From assembly GCA_009746045.1 (NCBI GenBank), contig RPFO01000076.1, positions 2,208,479-2,272,478 of the forward strand: 64,000 nt of DNA, given 5' to 3'. This DNA comes from Mesostigma viride (lineage: Eukaryota > Streptophyta > Mesostigmatophyceae > Mesostigmatales > Mesostigmataceae). The notes beneath the pieces are model-generated. The model was not told the origin of the DNA and made no database searches. It was given only the letters and a program-made list of their open reading frames with translations. Below, piece after piece: positions 20,998 to 29,600 of this stretch (its first letter is position 1; each line of letters opens with the position of its first letter). Position numbers and translations under genes: made by a program.

Positions 20998-21794
20998 CAT
21001 TCTAGCGCGGCTTGCATCTGTCTTGTAGCCGAGGCAGATGGTGGCACAACCGCTAAGTTGTCCGACCAAGCATAGTATAGTTGGTCGTGCAACGGAAAGA
21101 AAATTTAAATTTACCCCCATGTCGTTTTTCCCCGGCTGCGGGTCTTTTTGACGTGGGCGAAGGATGGGGCGCTACTTCGGCGGTTTGACCAGCTTCGGCG
21201 GAGCTGTTCATAAGTTACTAAAACAGCTCTAGTGTCACATCGCAGGCTTGCCACCTTGCGATGGTGCGTGGGAAGTGACCTGGACTCAAAAGGTCCTGAA
21301 CCAAGTTCCTGTCAGCAACGACCTGTTTTTTTCATAAATTTTTTTTGTGGCGGCAGGTCAGTTGTCCAGCTGCCCCTGCCGAGGAGGGGTAGTTGGGGAC
21401 AAATAGGAGCCGCGCGAGAGTTGCGCTCCGAAGCTAGAAATTTCCCTATTGCGAGACTCGAGTTGGGGAGGGCGTCTTAGGGAGGCGAGGCTACGCCAGA
21501 CCTTTGTCGTTCCTTTTCGTCTCAGCACCTGCTGCGCGGCTCAGTCTATTATGGTGTCGTAAAGCCTCTTTCCTTTTTGGACGGTTCCGGAATTGCGAAA
21601 TGCTGGCTCTTTTTTGGGGCTTGCTTTTGGGGTGGTCACCGGCTTGTGTCGCATTGAACCAGCGGGCCCCTGCGGGGGTTAATATAGCCTAGCGCGGGCT
21701 GAGTCGCCATTTAAGATGTTGCGACACGCTCTTTCGCTCACGGTGGTCATGAGTTTAATCGGCGCAATGGGGTTGGCGCCAGGGGGGGGTAATT
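20998..21794. other. No recognised gene
   Basis: About 0.8 kb between a truncated direct copy and an inverted copy of the U repeat. Short frames only. Nothing was recognised. Confidence 0.4.
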
Positions 21795-22195
21795 GGGTGG
21801 AGGCTTCTTGCTTCCGCGTGCGGATTGAGAAACCTTAAGGCCACTGTTAACTGCTGCATTTGTGGCAGGGCTCCACTTATTGTATTCAATCAAATCCTGG
21901 TTTTCTTGGGACTTCAGTGATCTTAATCGGTTTTCTCTGAATATAGTTTAATTAACGCATGCGGGAAAGATAGGGCCGCTATGCCTTGGCCTGGATGTGG
22001 AAGGCTGTCTGCGACATGGGCTGACTGATTCGATCTGTACAAAGGGTTTCCTGTTCGCACGAATTTTCCTTGGATGACCCGGTTGTTTATAAGGGTCGGT
22101 GGCTATTAATTAGTGGTCCGAGAAATTTAATTGTAGGTGTTATACGACTTGCTTGCAAAGATTCGTGTTTGGTTGCACCAGCTAGCTGCAGGCGG
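21795..22195 (-). repeat. Inverted fragment spanning a U-U junction
   Basis: The reverse complement contains the end of one U unit (..gagaaaaccgat) joined to the start of another (aagatcactgaag..). This is the same head-to-tail junction seen at 12376/12377. The fragment must therefore derive from a tandem array or a two-unit circle. Confidence 0.85.
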
Positions 22196-22204
22196 CCATT
22201 GCCG

Positions 22205-22825
22205 CCATTGTGAAAGAAACAATTACGGATCATTGCCTGCCTAGCTTGCTTAAGGCATGGCCCGCCGACACACAAGCTGACATCATCCTAAATTAAGTAA
22301 CACCAGCATGCGTCACACGCCGGCCTGAACAGTACTGAAAACGCCACTACAAACAACGTGGCCACGCACCCCCAGGCTAGTGCGTTAACCGTACAGGTAG
22401 TTGTACAAGGTTCCCAAGTCTGAGAAACAATAAACTCGCCCATCGACCCCCTTGGGCCGGTCCGAATCCACTATACAATAATTAATCACGACTCACTAAA
22501 GAAAACAAATCAGCCAAAGATTCGTTAAGCAACCAGCCAACCCTACAGGTCCCCACCTAACCTCAGCTGGTGCAACCAAACACGAATCTTTGCAAGCAAG
22601 TCGTATAACACCTACAATTAATTTTCTCGGACCACTAATAATTAATAGCCACCGACCCTTATAAACAACCGGGTCATCCAAGGAAAATTCGGGCGAACAG
22701 GAAACCCTTTGTACAGATCGAATCAGTCAGCCCATGTCGCAGACAGCCTTCCACATCCAGGCCAAGGCATAGCGGCCCTATCTTTCCCGCATGCGTTACT
22801 TAAACTATATTCAGAGAAAACCGAT
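22205..22825. repeat. 0.76-kb repeat U, copy 3
   Basis: This copy lacks the first part of the unit but continues to the aaaccgat end at about 22825. It includes a second uninterrupted version of the piggyBac target site (gcttgcTTAAggcatgg near 22250). Confidence 0.88.
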
Positions 22826-23071
22826 TCTCAGGAAGTGAGGACGTAGTTGAGGGTTGAGCCAAGGTTGCAGGAGGAGCAGGGGCCTGGTTCAAGGTAAAAG
22901 AAGGGTCTTCACTAAATCTGACACGCATACGTTGTTCAAAGGTTTGAGGGGTAACAGAGGAACGACGACGACCACTAGTGGTAGGGGAAGGAGGTGAGGT
23001 ACGTGGGATACCTTGAGGAGTGAGGTGGTGTACCATTTCCAAGGAGTCCCGTCTATTACCACTAGTATTGG

Positions 23072-23117
<46 letters not shown>

Positions 23118-23177
23118 GGTAGGTATAGGGGACATCTCTCCACCCACTGGATCCATGTTTAATCTCAGGAAAAACAA
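22800..23177 (-). CDS. Hypothetical Asn-tract protein of a retroelement
   Basis: A 125-codon minus-strand frame contains a run of 15 asparagines encoded by an ATT/AAT microsatellite (23073-23117), then a Ser/Pro/Thr-rich tail that reads into the end of repeat U. The natural start is probably the MDPVGGEM methionine near 23156. It follows the hybrid-binding protein gene by about 100 bases on the same strand. Function is unknown; it could be a non-coding stretch that is open by chance. Confidence 0.3.
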
Positions 23178-23275
23178 TTAAGGTTCTAATAAGAAAAATT
23201 ACCGGAACCTACCATAAAGCAAGGAAAATAAAAAGGAAAAATCTGCAGTATACTAAGAAAGGAAAACAATTGAAA

Positions 23276-23671
23276 TCAATCCTTTTTAACAACAGTAATA
23301 GCAAGGGAACCAAATTCCAAGGTGAGAGGAGTGTCAACACTAGAAGAAGAGGATACAGCACGTCGAGGGGGAGATGAAGGAGGAGTAGCAAACACTAGAG
23401 ATTCCACAGGGGGACGAACATGAGGAGTAGAGCGTACATGTAGACCTAGATCTGATTCATTATGGGCTATAAGGAAATGCTGAGCTTCTTCAAAGGTCAT
23501 AAATTTCTTATGCCTAATGACGTTGTATGCACGGTTTTGCACTATCTTCCTAGCATCAGACCAAGAAAGGAAAATTGAGGACCACTGAGGCGTGATTACT
23601 ACGTAATATTTAGCTAAACTATTCTCGCTAGAAGAATGGGAAGGAGCAGTAAACGAACGCCGTTGATTCAT
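23276..23671 (-). CDS. Small protein with an RNase H1-type hybrid-binding (Cauli_VI-like) domain
   Basis: The frame starts MNQRRSFTAPSHSS. Residues about 20-70 read AKYYVVITPQWSSIFLSW, then DARKIVQNR, then HKKFMTFEEAQHFL. This fits the short fold known from the N-terminus of RNase H1 and from caulimovirus VI-type proteins: a YYVV strand, an aromatic-x-x-W strand, then KKF.TFEEA..FL. Such domains bind RNA/DNA hybrids and also occur in retroelement proteins. The C-terminal half is Pro/Ser-rich. No RNase H catalytic domain follows. Its position next to the U repeat suggests it belongs to that element family. Confidence 0.55.
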   Translation of the reverse strand: MNQRRSFTAPSHSSSENSLAKYYVVITPQWSSIFLSWSDARKIVQNRAYNVIRHKKFMTFEEAQHFLIAHNESDLGLHVRSTPHVRPPVESLVFATPPSSPPRRAVSSSSSVDTPLTLEFGSLAITVVKKD

Positions 23672-24060
23672 GAGAACTCACCTGGTAGGTCTTGTGACGT
23701 CAAGCTAGGAGAATGAGGAGCAGGCAGCTGATCTAGGGTGTGAAACCGAACCATATTGACGACGCACGCTGGTACGAGGATTCCAGCGCCAGGTGGTCGT
23801 TAGTATCCGGTTCAAGAGCTCTGCATCAGGCGAAGGGCGTCTAAATACAAAACATGCAAGGTACAGAAGAGGCGTAATCTACGAGACGCTACTCGTCTCA
23901 CTACCGTGGAATAAAAAGTCGAACCTAATTACGGCAGAAAAGCAGCAACGTAAAGAGAACATCTTTGTCGAAGAAGGAGCAAAGAACGATCTAATGAGGG
24001 TTTTCCGCTTTGAGCAGGTCTAACTAATTACTAGCCAGGCGGGTCCCGAATCGGGCAGCA

Positions 24061-24420
24061 CTACTCTGCTAGCTTGCCGGCGACCCGCCCATTACCTGGC
24101 AAGGATGTGCCGTCTTCGTATTCCCGGTCGCGGAAGGTTAGGGGTATGAATGGATTTTGCTGCAAGGGATGGTCGTCACGTTCACTACCTAAACTACCTC
24201 CGAGTCCATTGTTGCGGCTCTGTCCTCTACCGCCTCCTCTACCTAACCCACGTCTACTAACACTACTACTACCTAAGTTAGTGAGGCCGCCTCTACTTAA
24301 TCCCTGTGCGAAAGACGAACGTGACAAACTGTATCTCAATGCATTAACATAAGTACGACTGTAATATGCCATAGGCCATTCAACCAAAACCCGTTTACTC
24401 CAGGATAACGAAGGAAACAC
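24061..24420 (-). CDS. Hypothetical Gly/Arg/Ser-rich small protein
   Basis: A 119-codon minus-strand frame has a Gly-Arg-rich middle (RRGLGRGGGRGQ) that resembles RNA-binding RGG-type segments of gag-like proteins. No domain was recognised. It lies upstream, on the same strand, of the hybrid-binding protein gene and may belong to the same decayed element. Confidence 0.3.
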   Translation of the reverse strand: MFPSLSWSKRVLVEWPMAYYSRTYVNALRYSLSRSSFAQGLSRGGLTNLGSSSVSRRGLGRGGGRGQSRNNGLGGSLGSERDDHPLQQNPFIPLTFRDREYEDGTSLPGNGRVAGKLAE

Positions 24421-24534
24421 CTAAACTGCCATGACCCTAGCTATATGTGTCAATTCATAACACACGCCGAGTGCCAACACCAGGGGTAGGACGTGCATAA
24501 ATGATCACCAACGATCCAGCATGCTCGGGCTGAC

Positions 24535-24765
24535 ATGGCCCTCGCCTACAGATACACAGATGCACGCTGGTCCACTACATTCTACGCGAAGGATAAGGAC
24601 CACTACTAAAGTACGCGGCGCGACGCCGAATGCATCCACTGCACCACGGTACCGGGACAACACTGTCCACCGGTACAAGCTAACTAAACGTAAACCTAGG
24701 AACGACTGAGGCGAAGGACCTAATTTACGTCCGTAACTGTAACAGATTGTTACGCGACGTAACAC
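24535..24765 (+). repeat. Dispersed repeat, inverted partner at 50564-50754
   Basis: The stretch from ggtccactacattctacg to gttacgcgacgtaac is the reverse complement of 50564-50754, with a moderate number of differences. The GTTACG.CG.GTAAC end is itself palindromic. It may be the end of an unclassified transposon. Confidence 0.8.
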
Positions 24766-25450
24766 CAGGGGGTCTCTAAGTTAGAAGTTACAGAGCCTCA
24801 AAAACCGTTAACTTAAAGGGTAGGTAGGTAGGGTGCCGGGCCGATATGTTTTTTTTACAACAAAACACTTGGATTTTTGCTAGCTCCCTGTATGGTCGGA
24901 ATTTTGAAACGGTTTGACGGACAAACTGACAGCACTTGGCGAGCTGAACCCAAATCTGTAGTCAAAATTTTGGCAGGTGCCACAGAGGGGGGGGGGGTGC
25001 CCGCAAGATGGTGCTGCCCCTAGGCACGGAAGTATGCTGCCGTCTGCCACAGTACAAGGCTTCGGCTACTATCCAGCGCCGTGCCGTGCCAGTATCGCGT
25101 CGCGCTGGCCAACGACCCATTTTAGAAAACCGGCGGAATTTTCCCATACACCAATATGCTCAAACGGTAGAGCTCGCGGAGCTGATCATTTTGCTCCCTC
25201 GTAGGTCGACCCCTATAATCCTTGGGACCTCAGGGTTTTGCTAGGTGTAGCGCCTACGTGCTGGGTATGTAGGGTCCAAGGGCCAACTTTTGGAAATTTT
25301 CAGCGTTAGTGTCTGATATTTTTGTTTCGGACACCCCCCCTGGAAGCTCAACAAGACTAAATTTTGGGGACCGATCTCCGAGGCCCAGTTACTTCCTTGC
25401 GTGGACCGGTTTCTCGCCAATACAGTACTGTAGCGTCAACTGGACTGATA
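24766..25450. other. No recognised gene
   Basis: Non-coding sequence with short G and C runs (24987-24998). No domain, RNA gene or repeat partner was recognised. Confidence 0.4.
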
Positions 25451-26244
25451 AGTGGCTGAAATCACATTGCGAATAAATCTTTTCGAATGACCCCCCGAAA
25501 AGTGCTAAAATAACACTTCAATTTACCCCGTAAAGTATGAAAACCGGGAGGCGCTACACCTGTTTCTGGCTGCAGGCCGCGCAGCTAGATGAAGTGGAGC
25601 GCCGCGCTTGCCGCGCCGCGCCGCGTTGCGCCAGATTGAGAACCCGTTCAAGTAGCAGTTAGCACTGATTAGGGGCCCTATTAGCACTGATTAGGGCCTT
25701 ATGTCATACTGGTACTCAGATAGGAACTGCGCTTGGTGGGTAATTAATGTACTTGATAGGTTAGAATCCAAGTCAGACACTGAACTAGGTGCCCTAATAT
25801 AAGCTCCCGGGCTCGAAGTTTACCTAACCCGGGCTGAACTTTCCCCGCAAAGTGTCAATATACGAAGGCAAAATGAAAAAAGTTAAAACGTTAGCCGCCG
25901 ACAATCTGGAGCGTCCGATGATGGATCCAACGGACGCGATAAACCCGCTAAGTTAGCGGCTCGGGTCGTCCGTACAAATACTAAATCACCAAACAACCAA
26001 TACAAAACAAGCAAACTACGGAAAACAAACGGCCTTCGGCCCCAACCGCATAGACGCGACGCGAGGGATTGGGGCCGTCGGATGGTGGAGGCGTTGTCCC
26101 CAACCCGAGGGGCGACGGGTTGACTGGGGTAAAGGTGGCGCAAGCCACCGGAGGTGGGCGGGGGCGGCTAAGCGCCTGTGGCGCGTTGGAACCTGCAGAA
26201 AAACCCTCGAAAAATTATTTATTCGCAATGTGATTTCAGCCACT
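25451..26244. mobile_element. Short element with perfect 28-bp inverted ends
   Basis: Positions 25451-25478 and 26217-26244 are perfect inverted copies (AGTGGCTGAAATCAC...). The 794-bp interior has no clear transposase. It includes a GC-rich cluster of small hairpins (25990-26185, e.g. GGTGGCGcaaGCCACC). No obvious target duplication was found. A MITE-like non-autonomous DNA transposon is the simplest reading. It ends 387 bases upstream of the ATG101 start codon and may affect that promoter. Confidence 0.6.
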
Positions 26245-26631
26245 ACGGTAGCTGTCCTGTACTCCTGGAGGCTGTAAGGCTGTAACGCATCCAAAAGAAT
26301 ACTGCAGATCCTCCTACAATAATTCTTTACAGAAAGCTCCAGCCTACAAGCCTCAGACCGACCGCTCATAATTTTTTCTGTTACCCCGTGTACACAGGAA
26401 CATTGAATCATATTTGCTTTGCGTCCTCCACAATCCGTAGTGAAATTTTCCTTGCCAAAAGTCACTTCGTTTTCACAATCCCGCGTTTTCCTCGTTGAAA
26501 CAGCCCTTGGAAGTTCCTTTGGCCGCTGGATGCGGTAATCACCGACTAATTTGCCTGTCGGAATTTTGTAGGAATTTTTCTTAAGCGTTGCGACATGGCG
26601 TGATAACTGGAATTTCCTAGCGGTTTCTGAC
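26245..26631 (+). promoter_or_regulatory. Upstream region of ATG101
   Basis: The 387 bases between the inverted-repeat element and the start codon must hold the core promoter and leader of ATG101. No TATA box or other defined element was recognised. Confidence 0.35.
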
Positions 26632-29600
26632 ATGAATTGCGAAGTATTTACTCTGCCGGAGCTGGTATGTTGATCATTACTTGTAAATTGTTGCGTTGTT
26701 GAAGGGCTAGCTTGAATGTAATGAATATACTGGCGTCTGTTTGCGCAATCTGGTGCCGCGACATCAAAGAGACAACCAGCGCAGGCCAGAAATACTGATT
26801 TTGTCTGACATGTGATTGGGTATTGACTTTAAAGTAGATATTGAGCTATTTTGGAAGTCATTACAATTCTGGAGGAGAAACAATCATGCGTGGGTATGAT
26901 GCATGACCAGCAACAGAATTTGTTATGCAATATTTTGGAGTCTGCGTGCGTTTTTTGCTGTTCATCACTTCCTTACTAGACCCGAATTATGAACTATCCA
27001 ACGCTGTAGCTGCTTGCAGCCCATTATCTTTTTTCTGCCACCACCGTGGTCCAGCCCGGTTTAGGGGAGAAGAATGAGGCTGCTGGTAGAGTAACGCTTG
27101 CATCAGAACTGGAAAGGGATGGCAGCACACCGTTGCTTAGCCTAGCAAGCGTTTGCTGCCACCTGCTGGCCCCATCCGCGCGCAATTTCGCTTTGGCAAT
27201 CATCACATTAATAATGCTGTTGCAAGGCTTGCTTGTAATCAGATCTGCTAGGGGGAAATGGCGAGCAGGGCACGAGAAGAAGGAACCTTGGGTATGGACT
27301 GCGGGCTATCCAGCCAGCTATCCATCCATCCATCCACCCATCCATCCATCCATCCATCCATCCATCCATCCATCCATCCATCCATCCATCCATCCATCCA
27401 TCCATCCATCCATCCATCCATCCATCCATCCATCCATCCATCCATCCATCCATCCATCCATCCATCCATCCATCCATCCATCCATCCATCCATCCATCCA
27501 TCCATCCATCCATCCAGCCAGCCAGCAGTGAACCTACTTGGCGTCATGCCATGTTTAACAATAGGCATTGTTGTGTTACACCCATTTGCGGGGCTGTACT
27601 AACTAACTTCTAATGTAACTAATTAGTTTTCATACAGTGATCTATTCCTTTTGTGTGGCAGGAGGTGAAGCCCTCCACTTACTTAGGAACTTACCGGTTA
27701 CTACTAAAGGCTTCAAGGATCCATCCTTTTGTGTGGCGCAGACGGCGGGACTCTTTGCTTTCGATGACCTGTGTCCAACTACTGACTAATAATGGGTGGA
27801 ATGAATCGCTCCTGTGTGCGTTGGGGCCAGGAGATGGAGCTCCACCAGATCCTGGAGGTGCCGTTCGATCACGTGATTGAACTGTTGATGATTAAAAGGC
27901 CAAACATGGTCGTTCCTGTGCATTCCCTTTGTGCTGGGCGCAGGAGGTGGAGCTGCACCAGATCAAGGAGGTGCTGCGCGCCATCCTGCACACCATCATG
28001 TTCAACCGCGCGCTAGGGCTGGTGCGGCCGCGCGACACGGATTCGGAGCTGTTCAACATCACCTACGTGAGTGGGGCATGGGTGTAAGGTGCCTCAGTAT
28101 TGTATTATGGTATAGTGCAGTATAGTGATGATGATGTAGTGGTGTGGTAAGACTGGGTGCGGCCACGCGACGCAAGTTTTGAAGCATCCAATGCCGAATG
28201 GCACTGGCACTTGGATGTAGTGAAATGATGCTAACAGCATGATATATTCCCGTGATATTCCTGTGACTGTAGTGTGCATGAACACCAGATGGGATGGGGA
28301 CGCTGATGCGGAGCGGAGCGGTGCGTGAGTGGCGCTGTGATATTGCTGCTAATAATAGTTAGTGTCATGATAGATAATAGCTAATAGTTAGGGTTGAGAG
28401 GTGGAGAGATGGTTGCTTGGGCCTGGCCACAGGTGCCTCGGTGACGCTCCTAACTGTTTAGGCAGGTGGCGGTTGATGCCGGCGCGCATCAGTTACTATG
28501 CCACCTAGCTGGGTACCTGGCACATCCAGGGGCGGACCCTGCGAGTGCTACTCCCGCTCAGACTCAAATACAAATGAAGGGCGAGCGATATCACCATAAA
28601 GCATGCACGTCAGGCACAGCAGCACGGAGCATCACCCCATCATCTTCGTGGGCGCTGCATGCACACAATCATCCCAGCACGTTTGTAAAGGGGGGGGGGG
28701 GGGGGGAGAAGGGGGTAGGGGGGGGGGGGGGTAGGGGGGTAGGGCGTGGGAGCCTTTCAGCATCGCACATGTGAGGTATAAATAAAACACTGCGCTGAAG
28801 GTGTGGGGTGTGGCCACTGCTTCGCACAGCAACCACTTTCAAAGTGGTTGGGTCCCGGGTGGCTGGGGTGAAGAGCCTGGTTTCTTTCTCTCTAACCGTT
28901 GCCCTTGCCCTTCCCTCTTCAACCCCTCCGGTCCTCCTCCCCCCACTTCACCACATCTCCTCAACCAATGGGCCTTTATGCGCAGTTACTTTTGGACCTT
29001 TTCCCTCCTCACCCCAGCTCCACACCCCCTGCCACGTCTTCTTCCCCCTTCTCCGCTACCCCCCGTCTCTGCCCCCCCCCCCATGTCTACCCCTCCCCAG
29101 GTCCAGTGCGGCGACCCCGCCATTGAGCGCGCGGTGGAGGAGAAGATCGACGCTTTTGTCGCGTGGGTGGAGAGGCAGGCGCCGGCAGCTGCGCGCGGAC
29201 GCAAGTGCGGCCAGGTAGGCGCCGGCACCTTCTGCCTGTTTCCAGCTCCTGCCTATTTCCACCTGCCTGTTTGTATCCGCCAGTTCGCATTGCTTGCACC
29301 TGCAACACTCGCCGCGCCTTGCCATTGCACGTGCCAGCACCACGCAATACCTCGCGCCCCTGCCTTGTCACGCAGTGCAAGCATGCACAAGGGCGCTTCC
29401 GCATGAGACCAAATAAACAGCACTCAGTGAAATGCCCCTGTGCAAGCACTCACACAAGTGCCTGCAAGTCTTACAAGTACCTTCTTACTTGTCCATGACA
29501 GTCCGTGTCCCTGGGTTCTTCCCGCCCATCAACGTCCCTTGGTGCGGTCGTGCTGGGCAGGATCCTACAGGTCCTCCCTTGCCTGTTCGTGTCATATTGA

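Noticed and set aside
24772-25590. Possible Helitron (TC start near 24772, hairpin followed by CTAG near 25587)
   Set aside because: The hairpin is short and imperfect and no Rep/helicase coding sequence is present; evidence is too weak.
26016-26633. A 205-codon minus-strand frame starting head-to-head with ATG101 (start codons overlap in CATG)
   Set aside because: It runs into the inverted-repeat element and its GC-rich hairpins, shows no domain, and would leave no room for two promoters. Most likely it is open by chance.
27208-27602. Repetitive frames (HPSI, DGWM) and a CRISPR-like appearance
   Set aside because: A 4-base microsatellite without unique spacers; not CRISPR and not coding.
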